The notes under the pieces: generated by a model | Told to the model about the DNA's origin: nothing | The model's input: only the letters and a program-made list of their open reading frames with translations | Databases searched by the model: none | Program-made: the position numbers and the translations under genes | Source of the DNA: Zygnema cylindricum | Lineage: Eukaryota > Streptophyta > Zygnematophyceae > Zygnematales > Zygnemataceae | Reading direction: 5' to 3' | DNA: 64,000 bases | Assembly: GCA_037447655.1 (NCBI GenBank) | Contig: JBBHKE010000893.1 | Span: forward strand, 495,186-559,185 | Shown: positions 11,085 to 22,650 of the stretch, one piece after another | Layout: each line of letters opens with the position of its first letter | Numbering within the stretch: position 1 is the stretch's first letter

Positions 11085-11591
11085 TCATGACTCTTTTGGC
11101 TGCCTCCCAATCTCTCTTTCTAGGATCGTTAAGACTCCACTGAGGACTCCTGCTGTTGTCGCTATGTCCAACCTTGTATAGTTCATAAAGTAGATCAAAC
11201 TTCCTACGACATGTTTGAAAGGAATAGACTTCATAAACTCTCTCTCCTCTAGACTCATCTGATCATCTAAGATTATCACTCCTTCTTCTACACTCCCATC
11301 ACTTACTTTTTTCAAGTCCATGGGAGTGGTACAACTGTTAGCTTTCTCCATTGGAAATTTCTCAAGCATATTTCCTATTGTTTGTTTCTGAGTGAGTCTT
11401 ATGATCTTTTTACCCCTATCTCTTTCTATTTGAATTCCAAAAATATGTCTTGCCTCCCCTAAATCTTTCATGTCAAATCTGCTTCTAAGATCTTTCTTCA
11501 ACTTATTGATCTTTTCCAAAGACTTACTTAACACCAGCAGATCATCCACATAAATTGCAATAAAGACCACACCATCTTTATCTTCAAACAT
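11085..11591 (-). pseudogene. Copia element B: RT palm, second copy, and connection to RNase H
   Basis: The frame holds VVFIAIYVDDLLVLSKS (catalytic YVDD), then GEARHIFGIQIERDRGKKIIRLTQKQ, a thumb region, and CTTPMDLKK. Directly upstream (11600-11750) is the preceding SLYGLKHA segment in a shifted frame. A second, diverged YVDD block lies at 11755-11937, so the RT palm is present twice in tandem. Confidence 0.75.
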
Positions 11592-11754
11592 ATAGATTGA
11601 TGGACATAACTGATCCGATTATACCCCAGACTAGTAAGAAACTCATCTAGTTTCTTTTTCCATTGTTTAAGAGCATGCTTTAGTCCATATAATGACTTTA
11701 TAAGTCTGCAGACTTTACTTTCCTCTCCTTCCTCTGAGTGAGTCTGATAATCTT

Positions 11755-12755
11755 CTACCCCCTATCTCTCTCCATTTGGATCCCCATAATATATTTTGCC
11801 TCCCCTAAATCCTTCGTATCAAATCTGCCCCTAAGATCTTTCTTTAGTCTATTGATCTTCTCCAAAGACTTACTCAACACAAGTAGATCATCCACATAAA
11901 TTGCGATAAAAATGACACCATTCTCATCTTCAAACATATAGATAGAATGGTCAGAGCTGATCCGGATATATCCTAGATGAGTAAGAAACTCATCTAGTTT
12001 CTTATTCCACTGTCGGGCAGCCTGCTTAAGTCCATATAAGGACTTTATGAGTCTGCAGACTTTGCTCTCTTCCCCATTCTACACAAACCCCTCCGATTGC
12101 CTCATGAAGGTTTTTTCCTCTAATTCACCATTGAGGAAGGCGGTCTTAATGTCCATCTGATGTATTTCCATGTCTTCCGCTGCCGCTAGACTGAGGAGAA
12201 TCCTTACCGATAGGAAACAAACAACTCGGGCAAATGTCTCCTCATAGTCAATCCCCTCTTTTTGGGTTAACCCCTTCGCTATCAAGCGAGCCTTATATCT
12301 TTCAATGGTATTATCGAGGTTAAGTTTAGTTTAAATACCCATTTACAGCCAATAGGTTTTCTGTCTGGAGGGGAATCTGCTAGTTCCGAAGTATTTGCTT
12401 CCATGATAGAAGCCATCTCATCATTTATGGCTCTAATCCATCTGTCTTTTTCTGGGCTGTTCATTGCCTCAAAGTATGACAAAGGCTCATCAGGATGAGA
12501 TAGCATAGTTACCTTATGAGCATCATGTTTCTCTTGTATCGTTTTGCTGCTTTTTCTCCCCCTTTCAAACTCCGAAGCCGGAATAGAGGGAAGTCTTGGG
12601 TTTCTCCTTATTGTCTCATTCCCTCCCCTATCTATGGAAGATGATTCCGGTTCCTCCTCTTCTGTCTCCTCGAAGTCCATGGGAATATGTGGGTTATCTA
12701 GTAGCTCTGCTGTATCTTGGATCTCCCCTGAATCTGCAATCACGGTGTCACTCAT
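11755..12755 (-). pseudogene. Copia element B: RT fingers and first palm copy
   Basis: From right to left, the linker between integrase and RT (12755-12480) leads into MNSPEKDRWIRAINDEM and the conserved PIGCKWVFKLN. At 12285-12079 come KEGIDYEETFARVV and HQMDIKTAFLNGELEE, and at 11937-11755 IAIYVDDLLVLSKSLEK and LGEAKYIMGIQMERDRG. The frame breaks at about 12300, at 12079 (a stop after SEGFV) and at 11755. The LTQ that follows runs straight into a second SLYGLK segment rather than the RT thumb, which marks the tandem duplication junction near 11745. Confidence 0.78.
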
Positions 12756-12944
12756 GCCTTTTTCGGAAAAAACAGAGTTCTCCTCACTTTCAGACTCAAA
12801 CCTGATTCTTATTTTCTTAGTATATTTGAAGGGGTCAATTGACTTTCATTCATCCATGACGACTAAGTGTTTGCCCATAATGATTTGTTGCTTTGCTAAA
12901 TCATAGACTCTATATCCCTTAACATCCTCATCATATCCCACAAA

Positions 12945-14150
12945 TTATCCAGGTTTTCCCTTAGCATCACGTTTCCAGTTTTTCTTATTCGTATCTAGAC
13001 TGTAAACTTGGCTACCAAATACTTTAAGGTGAGAGATATCCCGTTTCATTCGAACCCATCTCTCATAAGGGGTCATACTTTTGACTGATGAGGTAAGGAC
13101 TCTATTCTTAATGTAGTTGGCACAGTTTATGGCATCTGCCCAAAATCTCTTTCCTATTTTCTTGTCAGCCAACATACTTTATACACCATCTCCTAGTGTT
13201 CAATTTAACCTTTCTGCTACCCCATTTTGTTCCAGATTATGTGGTACAATTTTCTAGTGCTGAACTCCCTCATCTCTTAAGTATTCCTCAAACTGGTTAG
13301 AGGTGTATTCTCCCCCATTATCACTCCTTATTCTCTTAATGGGGGTTCCATGCAATATCTCACTCCAGGCTTTATATTCTTTGACGTAAATTGGTGTTTC
13401 AAACATTTTTTTTAGGAAGTAAACTCTAGAGTACCTAGACCAGTCATCAGTAATTGTCAACATATATCTCTTCCCTCCAACTGAAGGTACCCTTGCTGGT
13501 CCCCAAATATCCGTGTGGATCAAATATAGTACCTTTTCTCCTCTATATGTGGCGCCTTTTGGAAAAGGAAGTCTGTGAGCCTTACTTTGGGCACACCCAC
13601 TACAATCATCCACCATTTCATTATCACCAAACTGAATGCCTTCTACTACACCAAGCTTTTTCATTTCCCTCAACCTATCAAAATGCGCATGCCCCAACCG
13701 CTTATGCCAAATCATCAATTTTGGGACACCAACATAGTAAGCAATCTTATTTTCATTACTCACGTAAAGCCTAAACATACATTGGCTACCCTTATCTGCA
13801 GTGAAGAAAACGTCATCCCCATACTTAGCTGTAAAGACTCTGTTTCTAGTGAAGGTATCAAACTCTTTGTCATCTAACACAGACGTAGAGACAAGATTTT
13901 TAATCAACTGAGGAATATAGAGCACATCTGAGAAAGTGAGAATAGAAGTCTTACCCTCCACTAAGACTTTCAGATCTACTAATCCCATTAGATCTGTAGT
14001 AACCACTCTCCCATCCCCATACTCTATTTCTACAGTAGGGATTTTCCTTAAATTAGTGAAGAGGTCCTTGTCACGACATATATGCTTGGATGCGCCTGCG
14101 TCGATGATCCATCCTTCCTGTGGAGCTTCTCGAATTGCTCAAAGGGCACA
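12945..14150 (-). pseudogene. Copia element B: protease and integrase
   Basis: The protease is at about 14130-14050 (EGWIIDAGASKHICRDKD, a DAG active-site triad) in a frame different from gag. The GAG-pre-integrase zinc region at 13254-14006 has WHKRLGHAHFD and CSGCAQSK, followed by the integrase core with HTDIWGPA, FLKK and RSDNGGEYTSNQFEEYL. After a stop, the third acidic residue lies in LEQNGVAERLN (about 13230-13190), then RFWADAINCANYIKNR and FGSQVYSLD at 13175-12945. Integrase inserts the cDNA copy. A few stops and frameshifts inactivate it, but it is the best-kept integrase of the minus-strand elements besides C. Confidence 0.8.
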
Positions 14151-14241
14151 CTTCTGTTTCGAGGGATCTCTTTCTCCTCCAGGCTCTCGTCAAGAAGAAG
14201 CTCTCGATCCTCCTCAAAGGACTCGTCCTCCGTTTCTCGTG

Positions 14242-15228
14242 TCACCTTTGTGACAAAAAGTGCATTTTTTTCCCTCCGAAAGAACCCCCTCTATGGTTCT
14301 CTTGGAGCCTCAGCTCCGGCAGCTTGACACAATCTGCGATAAAGTGTCCCGACTTTTTGCAAAAATGACATAGGCCCTTTGGGGGCCTCGGTCCTCCAGG
14401 GTGAACTCTTTCTCCTTTGTATAGCTTTTTCGGGTTCGGTCTCCACCTGTCCCCTCCTGCGGCTATAGCTTGAAGGCTCTTTCCTTTTCTCCTGGTTTCA
14501 ATCGTGTTTTCCTGCACAAGTATCATGCGTACCATTGTATTCCACTTCCATGAACTATCAGTCATTTTTTGTACTCGGTACACTATATTCTCATACTCGT
14601 CGGGTAACTTCATGATGAGAGTGTTAACCTTCATCTTCATTGTACCTGTCGCTCCAGCACTCTCCATCTCCATATACAAATATGAAGGATCATTACAGTA
14701 GTCTAACATCTTTCCTCCTTTGTAAGTATAATTTCCCAACTTTTGTTCTGCCAACTGGAGTTCTTGAATTGTACCAGCTATATAGATCTCTATCAAACTC
14801 CCCCACAACTCCTCGGCCTTGTAAACGTGAAGATGGGGAGTTGCCCAAGCTTGTGTGAGGTGTCTCAGAATGAAGTTCTTTGCAGCCAGGTTGGTGTCAT
14901 CCCACATTTGAGTGTCGGTCTCCACGGTCTTCACGATCACCGCTCCGGGTGTCGTGGAAGAAAGAGCAATAGGAGTACAAAGTATCTCCTTTTCTTTCGC
15001 CTTTTCGGACACACTTTTGTCCCCATCATCTGCCTCCTCTGCTGCAGCAGATGTTGCTAACGAAAACCTTATTCCACCAAATCCCGGTGGCGTTCCCTAA
15101 GGTGGACGTTTCACTTGTCCACTAACATTACCCAAGTATCGTTTTTCACACAAAGCCCCTATCATCATGGCTTCCCAATAGATAGACTCTGATCCATTGA
15201 AGATGGGCACCCTAGAGGGTGGGCCCAT
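14242..15228 (-). pseudogene. Copia element B: gag, one in-frame stop
   Basis: The start ATG at 15226-15228 opens MGPPSRVPIFNGSES. One TAG interrupts the frame at about 15099-15101, and reading then continues unbroken from before 15012 to 14242. It holds a UBN2-type gag domain (FILRHLTQAWATPHLHVY, KGGKMLDYCND, IMKLPDEYENIVYRVQ) and a zinc knuckle CHFCKKSGHFIADC near 14380-14340. Gag packages the RNA. With a single nonsense codon and an intact knuckle, this is the least damaged gag in the window. Confidence 0.85.
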
Positions 15229-15232
15229 AACC

Positions 15233-15598
15233 TGCAATTATATGTCCTCCATTGGACTACAAAATTTAGGAAGCCTCTAGATAGTTATTAACTAACCCAC
15301 TTTCAATGGCAACCACGCTGTCAGGCAAGCGAGTTGGCGTCTGATAGAGCCCTTGTGGAGCCTGGCCTCCTTTGAGGCCGTGCCAAAATCTGACCCGGGG
15401 GTGTAGTGAAATTTGGCTTGATGTGGACTCTTGGGGGCTGCAGGGGTTGGTACGAGTGGGTGGGATGGGTTGGGATTGGAGGGTCATTTCACCTGTCTGT
15501 GCGTTCCTCAAAATTCCCACAACCAAATATTATCCCTTCACATGGCTCTAGGTCATGCCACGTCACAAAACGCCAAAGTGACCATTCCGGGATCTTGG
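15233..15598 (-). repeat. Truncated 5' LTR of copia element B
   Basis: It matches 9542-10063 of the 3' LTR at both ends (TGCAATT...CCTCCATTGGACTACA and GCCACGTCACAAAACGCC), with a replaced segment at about 15400-15480. It stops abruptly at 15598, where RT sequence begins, so the outer half of the LTR is missing. Confidence 0.65.
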
Positions 15599-16015
15599 CC
15601 CTTCATGTCAAATCTACTTCTAAGATCTTTATTTAACTTATTGATCTTTTCCAAAGACTTCTTTAACACCAGCAGATCATCCACCTAAATTGCAATAAAG
15701 ATCACACCATCTTTATCTTCAAACATATAGATAGAATGGACATAACTGATCCGATTGTACCCCAGACTAGTAAGAAACTCATCTAGCTTCTTTTTCTATT
15801 GTTTAGGAGCCTACTTTAGTCCATATAATGACTTTATAAGTCTGCAGACTTTACTTTCCTCTCCTTCCTCTGAGTGAGTCTGATAATCTTCTACCCCCTA
15901 CCTCTCCCCATTTAGATCCCCATTATATATTTTGCCTCCCCTAAATCCTTCGTATCAAATCTGCCCCTAAGATCTTTCTTTAGTATATTGATCTTCTCCA
16001 AATACTTACTCAACA
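15599..16015 (-). pseudogene. Displaced RT block duplicating 11466-11883
   Basis: This stretch aligns over its whole length with 11466-11883 of element B, including the junction between the two tandem RT palm copies, and carries the YVDD region of the second copy near 15680. It is flanked on the left by a broken LTR and on the right by gag of the plus-strand element D. It therefore marks a rearrangement (segmental copy or template switch) rather than an independent insertion. Confidence 0.65.
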
Positions 16016-16430
16016 AAAAAGGGTTTCATTGATGATAAGGGTTCTATGTGAAAAGAGGTTTTGGGGGATAGTAGGTGGACAATTGAGGCATCCATCCAAT
16101 TCAGCCATTCCTCCGAGGGTTGGGGGAAGCAGGTTTACCACAAAAGAAAATTTACTCAACCGGAGGATTTGGAGGACGGGGAGAGCATTGTCATGGAATA
16201 AGGGAAAGAGAAGGATAAATTTAAACCGATAGCAACACCTATCGCAACCGGTTCATGGTTCATGTCACCTATTCCGAGAAAAGAGGAGAATGATGTTGGT
16301 ACTTGGGACTACAACAATATGGCGGCAAAACACTTCATTCTCACCAAGACTTGCATCTCCTCATTTGCAGGTAGAAAGGGCATCCGATCTTTGGATTGCC
16401 CTTGTAGAGATGTACCGGAGTGGAACAATT
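16016..16430 (+). pseudogene. Copia element D: 5' part of gag
   Basis: The plus-strand frame with RVLCEKRFWGIVGGQ and, after frameshifts, LASPHLQVERASDLWIALVEMYRSGT is the gag N-terminus and start of the UBN2 domain, as in element A. It is cut at 16430 by element C and resumes at 28065-28070 (ATTCACCAGCAGCAA), so the two pieces are one gag interrupted by 11.6 kb. The 5' LTR and gag start of D are missing. Confidence 0.8.
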
Positions 16431-17278
16431 TGTTGTTCTGAGACAAATGCTGGTACTGAAGATGAAAAAGAGGATGCAGTAGTCATTTTAGAACAAATCA
16501 AGAGAGGAAGCTTCCACAAAGACCGATTGCAAAACAGCAACTTTGAAAGATGATGACTTTCATTATAGGAAAGCAATAGTCTTAAAAACATACTACAGTT
16601 TAGATAACAAAGATTGAAACATACACACAGAATTTCATCCAAATCTGCTCACATATCTGTGAGATATTTAGAGATGAAAAACATAAAAACTGCAGTTTAC
16701 AGTTTTTCCATATCATTTGTTCGTAATTCATTATAATCACTAAGTCCTACTTTTATACACTGAAACTACACTAACCTGTACGGAGGCATTCCAGCCGTAT
16801 GTCAACCAACCTAACCCAAAAATACTGTGAGCATACCCGTATACATTAGGTATGTCATAAAACACATATTCTACATTAATCACCTAACTCGCTACAAACA
16901 AAATTCTCTTTTACCAAATATTTACACCGACATTCAGTTACGGAAAAGTTATCATGATCTAGTCACGCCTCGTCACTATATGTTGGCGAGGGCTACCAGT
17001 CGTCCGATTAGAAGATTTGGCACTATAGATACTACTTGAAGAAATCTCGTGGTCCTGCTGAAATTTCCATACGTCCACGTAAGACATACTCACGCATCTT
17101 CTCCCAAATAACGACGCGTGTCTCAAGTGTGACCAAACCGTGAACTCCCAACTTCACTGTCACACTAATTTAGGTAAGTGATGAACCAAACTCAGCCAAA
17201 AAATAACTTAAGTCCTGAACACCTCTCTCTCCCTCACAGATGAGGCATAGAGAGGACTAAAACTTTCCAAAAACAACA
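16431..17278 (-). repeat. 3' LTR of copia element C (848 bp)
   Basis: It starts TGTTGTTCTGAGAC and ends AAAACAACA (plus-strand reading). It aligns along its full length with 27217-28064, also 848 bp, with few substitutions. The 5 bases before it, CAATT, match CCATT after the right LTR at 4 of 5 positions. It is unrelated in sequence to the LTRs of A, B, D and E, so C is a separate copia family. The minus-strand primer AAAGCTTAGGGGAG lies at 17279-17292. Confidence 0.85.
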
Positions 17279-17300
17279 CTCCCCTAAGCTTTAGACTTTG

Positions 17301-17849
17301 CTAGCCACTCAACCCACATGCCTCCCTACAGAACTTCAATTTGGGTGCAGGGAAGGGTTTCGTCATCATATTAGCCACCATTTGCTCATCTGGTAAATAG
17401 CTTAACTTCAAGACTTTTCCCATCACCTTTTCTCTTACAAAATGCAGCTTGATATCAATGTGCTTACTCTTAAAGTGATGACTGGGATTAGATGCAATAC
17501 CTATTGCTGCTTGATTGTCACACCACACTATCTGCGGTCCGGATTGCATAAATAAGATTTCTTGGAGAAGAGATTTTACCCAAAGTAACTCCTTGACTGC
17601 TGAGCTCGCAGCCATGTACTCAGCCTCCATGGTACACTGAGCTGTCACCTTCTGAAGTTTGCTGCTCCAGCTGCAAGTTCCTCTTCCAATCTTTAAAATA
17701 TACCCGGTGGTGGAGCATCGGCTGGGCATATCTCCATAGCTTGCATCGCTCCACGTATGAATTTTTACTTCCTCTCCACTAAGGGCAAGTCTAAGATTCC
17801 AAGTTCCTGCAAGATAACAAAAAATTCTCTTTGCTACCTCATAGTCCAA
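17301..17849 (-). pseudogene. Copia element C: RNase H, open frame
   Basis: 182 residues without interruption: WSDASYGDMPSRCSTTGY, CSWSSKLQKVTAQCTMEAEYMA, WCDNQAAIGIASNPSHH, KHIDIKLHFVREKV and MTKPFPAPKLKFC. This is a full-length Ty1/copia RNase H domain, ending just before the polypurine primer and the 3' LTR. It is overlapped by the end of the RT connection frame, so a frameshift separates it from RT. Confidence 0.82.
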
Positions 17850-18789
17850 CTTCCTCTGATTTTGCGGGCTTCGGCTTAAAGCTCCAACCGCTACTGCGAT
17901 GTCCAGACGAGTACAGACGAGTACAGTTCATGAAATAAATGAGGCTTTCAACAATCTGCGTGTAAAAGATGGAGGAAAGAGAATATGCCTCCCCTGAATC
18001 CAAGAAATCATCAACCAAAACACCACCATCCGTATCCGTACCCTCCAACTTCTGTTTAAATTCCATAGGGGTGGCACTCCCCTTTGCTTCTGACATGCCA
18101 AACTTTTCTAGCATGTTCGCGATTGGTTCTTTCTAAGTTAAATAAATAATAATATGTTTTTTTTCTCTTTCTACCTGAATTCGTAGAATAAACTTTGCCT
18201 CACTTAAACGGGGAATTCAGAGTTGCTTTTATTTTATTAATCTCATTGATAGATTTACTGATCAACAACAAATCATCTACATACATTGCCACATAAATCA
18301 CTCCATCCTCACCTTGCATTACATATACTGAGTGATCTCAACTGATTCGGTAAAGCCAAGATTGGTTAAAAACTCATATAATTTCAGGTTCCATTGTCTT
18401 GGAGCTTGTTTCAGACCATACAAGGACTTAACCAGTTTACATACCAGATTTTCTTTCCCTTTTTTTGCATATATCTCTGGCTGCCTCATATAAATTACTT
18501 CCTCCAAATCACCATGCAAGAAAGTCGTCTTAACGTCCATCTGATGCAATTTCATATCCTCTATTGCAGCAAGAGACAACAAAACTCTAACAGTAGGAAA
18601 GCGAACCACAGAAGAGAAGGTCTCTTCATAATCAATTCCCTCCTTCTGGCTAAATCCCATAGCAACTAGCCTAGCTTTATATCTCTCAATTGTATTATCA
18701 GGATTCAATTTTAGTTTGAAGACCCACTTACAACCGATAGCTTTCTGGTTTGGTGGGAGCTCCACAAGTTCCCAAGTTTGGGCTTCCAT
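17839..18789 (-). pseudogene. Copia element C: reverse transcriptase
   Basis: The fingers at 18789-18319 include AIGCKWVFKLKLNPDN, SQKEGIDYEETFSSVV, HQMDVKTTFLHGDLEE and SLYGLKQAPRQW. The catalytic AMYVDDLLLISKS is at about 18290-18250 in a broken frame. The thumb/connection at 18114-17839 has ATPMEFKQKLEG and a truncated FMNCTR. Several frameshifts are present. The enzyme copies element RNA into DNA in the cytoplasmic particle. Confidence 0.8.
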
Positions 18790-19186
18790 AAGTGACCTTA
18801 TCTCGTCATTTGCGGCCGAGATCCAATGATCCTTTTCAGGAACAGAAAAAGCTTCGAATAGTAAGCGGCTCCCATGTGCTTAAAGAAAAAAAATACTCTC
18901 CACTCGGTCGCCTCCAAGGCGGCTACTTTGCCTTCATCCCCCCGAAAAATCTGACGCAGGAACTGTTGGCTCCCTAGAGTGCCGCAGAGGGCGTGGATTG
19001 GGAGCTTGATCAAGAGAAGGAGCAGCTAACGGCTCAGAGGCATTCGGAAGAGAGGTAGAGGAAGTAGAAGAAGATGGAGTAAAAGGTACCTGCTCAAGAA
19101 TGATAAACTCTTGTATTTCCATCCTAAAAACATCCACAAAATGACTTTCTTCTTTAATCTTAATATTCGTGGTTGTCTGAAGGTAT
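18790..19186 (-). pseudogene. Copia element C: linker between integrase and RT
   Basis: A serine/proline-rich frame (19137-18934, IQEFIILEQVPFTPSSS) typical of the unstructured region between integrase and RT in copia polyproteins. It is separated from the integrase end by the solo LTR inserted at 19192. Confidence 0.6.
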
Positions 19187-19191
19187 CCTCT

Positions 19192-20239
19192 TGTAGAAAT
19201 TAATGGTCTTTTAAAGTATTTTCTAGGTCTGAATAGAAATAAGAAAGAAATCGAGGCAGTCTACCTCTAACTTCTCTCTCCAACTCTCAAACTTGTCGCA
19301 GTCACTGAGAAATTGAGAGGAAGCTAGAGTCATGGCTACCTAGGCTATCTTGAGGTTTACGGGAAATATATATTCGGGGTTTATTTAGTAAAAAGATATG
19401 TGCCGGCCACAGGAATTGAACCTGGCACCTGCCGGACGGCAAGTTGCCGATAGTCGGTAACCTTAGCCGTTAAGTCTTGAAGTAGTGTTAAGTACTATAT
19501 GGTTTGATAATTAATTAAACATTGATACGTAGGATAAATCATTTAACTAAAATTGTTTACGGGATTCATAGAACCGGTAGTGTAAAAGTACGGATTACAG
19601 TACGGTTAAGAAATCAATACCGCGCATTGATTTCTTAAGCGAAACAAATAACGCGCATGTATTTATTACGGCTACGATTAAATGTGAATTTAATCGACGG
19701 TCAGAATTACCGCCGAGATCGCGGAAGAAGATTTCGGCGGTTTCTGGTCATCGCCACATCGGATGACACGTGGCAAAAACACATTGGATCGTGGTATCTC
19801 CGGAGATTACGGCACCGAATCCGGATATGACATGTGTCGACATTAAGGCCTTGTCGTACATTATCCGTACAGAAAGTACACCGGCAGCTGTACTTTTGTG
19901 TACGGAACTGTAATCTGATTGGCTCCGTACATCAGAAGATAGAGTTTGTGAGAGCGATAGGACTTAGAAAAATTAGGAGATAGGATCCTCTCTCCCAGAG
20001 AGCTTCTATACAAAAGGTCAACTTTGACCCTCCATAACTTACTGCTTAGAGGAGCAAATTCAGAGATTCTTTTTGCTATCGACTCAAGGGAGTCTTCCCT
20101 TTACAGGATTTAAGGTGGTCGGAGTTATTGTCTGCCAGGGTGGCAGTTGTTTTTGCTGAAACACAAAGGGGTCAGAGTTATCCTAGAGGCTTCTTGGAAG
20201 CTGTCCACTCAGAGGACTTATGGATGTCTCAGAGTTTCA
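19192..20239 (+). repeat. Solo LTR (1048 bp) inserted in copia element C
   Basis: It starts TGTAGAAATTAATGG and ends CAGAGTTTCA. It aligns end to end with the 3' LTR of element D (31835-32893). It is flanked by CCTCT (19187-19191) and CGTCT (20240-20244), a 5-bp target duplication with one mismatch. Element C coding sequence resumes on both sides (NPQ... on the right, the NIKIKEESHFVDV frame on the left). No internal retroelement sequence is present, which indicates LTR-LTR recombination after insertion. Confidence 0.85.
19412..19472 (-). promoter_or_regulatory. tRNA-like A/B-box block in the solo LTR, antisense
   Basis: On the minus strand TAACGGCTAAGG (19472-19461) is followed by GGTTCAATTCC (19422-19412), close to A- and B-box consensus. 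The surrounding sequence reads GCAGGTGCCAGGTTCAATTC, tRNA T-arm-like. It is antisense to the LTR. Confidence 0.5.
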
Positions 20240-20244
20240 CGTCT

Positions 20245-21277
20245 CTGAGGATTATACACTCTATAGCCTGGAGATTCATCATCATAGCCAAAGAAAACAC
20301 TAGGTACAGATTTTGGACTAAGTTTCCAATAAGGAAGATTATCCAAGATAAAGCATTTGCTACCAAAGACTCTAAACATTTGGTTTTCTCCCTGTCCATA
20401 CTTCATAAGGTGTTTTACCCTTAACAGCTTGGGTTTCCACTCTATTTCTGATGTAGAAAGCACAATGAAAAGCTTCCCCCCAAAACATTGGATCCACACC
20501 CTTATCAGCCATCATAGAGCGAGCACATTCAGTCAAAGTCCGATTAAGTCTCTCGGTCTTACCATTTTGTTCCGGTGTGTACGGAGCGGTAAATTCACGA
20601 GATATGTCATTTTCTTTCAAAAAATAAGCAAAGGCATGGGATACATACTCTCCACCATTATCTGTTTGTAAAGCAAGAATATATTTGCCGTGAAGTTTCT
20701 CCGCCCAGATTTTGTAGTGCTTAAAGTGAGTGAAGACTTCGTTCTTCTCCTTCATGAAGTATAGGCGACTGCACCGAGAGTAATCGTCTGTAAAGGTGAC
20801 AAAATAGCGGTTGCCACCGAGAGAGGGAACTTTGGAAGGGCCGAAGACATCAGAGTGAATAATACTAAGGAGATCTGTGGCTCGATGATGAGAAACTTGT
20901 GGGAGGGTAAGCTTGTGAAGCTTTCCGAGAGCACAACCATCACAAATATGATACTCTTTTTGACCAAGCTTGACTCCCTCTATCATAACATACTTTATCA
21001 TCTTGGTAAGTCTCTTATGTTGCACATGACCAAGTCTTTTATGCCATAAAACATTATCACATAGGACACTAGAGTAAGCAAAATCAATTTTATTAGCCAG
21101 GTCCCTGCGGTACAAAATGTTTGGGCCTCTAGTTCCTACTACAGCTACTCTTCCATCCTTGCTCACTATTCTCTTGCCATTTTTCTGGAGAACCTCAAAG
21201 CCTTTGCTTTCAGCTACAGACGTATAAGACAGATTTTTTTTAAACTTTGGAACATACAAGACATCATTGTCATGCAT
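20245..21277 (-). pseudogene. Copia element C: integrase
   Basis: From right to left: the end of the protease region (DVLYVPKFKKNLSYTS), the GAG-pre-integrase motif WHKRLGHVQHKRL with CDGCALGK, and the integrase core with HSDVFGPSKVPSLGGNRYF, TFTDDYSR, QTDNGGEYVSHAF and TPEQNGKTERLNRTL (third acidic residue in the usual position). Then come FWGEAFHCAFYIRNR and, in a neighbouring frame at 20499-20245, FGSKCFILDNLPYWK and FFGYDDESPGYRVYNPQ. The 301-residue frame from 21277 to 20372 is uninterrupted and all catalytic residues are visible. Upstream, at about 21285, the element is cut by unrelated DNA and the protease is missing. Confidence 0.85.
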
Positions 21278-21284
21278 GAGAGAC

Positions 21285-22370
21285 TAAAAAAAACGAACAT
21301 GCATCCCAACTAGCAAAGTCGTGCTCCAAACATATATACAAACGAAAATGAATGAGACAGGAAAATGTATATACAACATGCAAAAGAATAAAGGTGAAGA
21401 TGACCAAATGAATAAAAAGGAAGAATACTCCCCTAGCAAGAAGTTAATCCTATAATTTATACTCAGCCACAAGGTAGCCACTAGGCTCTTAGGTCTTCAA
21501 CGTATTCTTTACAAGAGTTATCTCCTAAGAGAGCAACGAAGCAAAATAAATAATTCCAACCAAAAACAAGGAAAACTCCAAATTTGGCCAAAATTCACCC
21601 TTCCATTCCCAACCGAAAATACAAACAACACCAATACCAACACCCAAACCGTTCAGCTGTCCGTGGGAAGGGCAGCCGGATCCGGATGCTTCTCCACACG
21701 AACTCCAATCCACCACTTCCCAAAAATGACACAAGTTGGAGGGAAACCTTCCGGACTTGGCTTTGAGCCTCGTGGATTAAAATCATGGGCAGAATTACAA
21801 GGGAGAATATACGTAAACTATCTAACCTCTACATCTAGCTAGCAAAAGAAAAGAAGAAACTTGAGCAATCGGTGAGAGAGAGAGCAAGAGAAAAGCTCCG
21901 TCGCCAAGAGAAAATTCTTGTCCAAAAGCAAGAAATTCTAAGTCTGAAAATAGACTAAGTATTAGCTACGCTACGCCTACGCAAACCCTAACCTAAATCT
22001 AGGCTAGTTCACATGAACGAACTACTTAAGATGTTTGGCCAATAGGCGGCCAACATCGTCTGCCATACGCCTAACAGAATCCACCGTCCGAGGGTAAAAA
22101 CCCTCCCTAACTACATGTACGCGCGAACCTACATGGGTTCGCGACTTAAATATGAAGGTATCGAAGCGTCGCCGATATTCCCAGAAATCGCGATCCGGCG
22201 CCGCACGATGCTTCGCGTCTATACTTCAAGATCGCGGTACCTGCGCACGAAATAAATGGTATCGCACGAAATACTTGAAAAATGTGTACCTGCGCACGAA
22301 ACAACATGGTACCACGCACGAAATTAGTATGTGTTACATTAGACGTGTACGCGAATCGCTTACACGTCAA
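21285..22370. other. Unrelated DNA inserted in element C, no gene found
   Basis: Similarity to copia stops at about 21285. The stretch is A-rich with some LTR-like features (an ACTCCCCTAGCAAG at about 21427, resembling a reversed polypurine primer) but matches no other repeat here. Frames are short and unconvincing. Confidence 0.4.
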
Positions 22371-22379
22371 ACATAAATA

Positions 22380-22650
22380 AATCGCGGTCGCACGTGCGAC
22401 CGAAAATCATACACGCACGCCGAAATATCGTGCATGCGCGAATGATATCGTGTGCGCGTGAATGAAATCTTGCGCGCGCGCCGAATATCGCGCGCGCGTT
22501 CACGATATCGTGCGCGTGGACACAATATCGCGCGTGCGTGCACCGTATTGTGCACGCATGCAGAATATCGCGCACGCATCACAATATTGTGCGTGCGTGC
22601 GCGATATTGTGTACGCATGCAAAATGTTGTGCGCGCATGGGTCCGATACC
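22380..22650. repeat. Minisatellite of alternating purine-pyrimidine units
   Basis: About a dozen diverged units of roughly 22 bp with the pattern (A)ATATCGTGCGCGCGTG, made almost entirely of CG, CA/TG and AT steps. Long alternating frames on both strands are by-products of composition. Alternating purine-pyrimidine DNA of this type is known to favour left-handed DNA. Confidence 0.75.
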
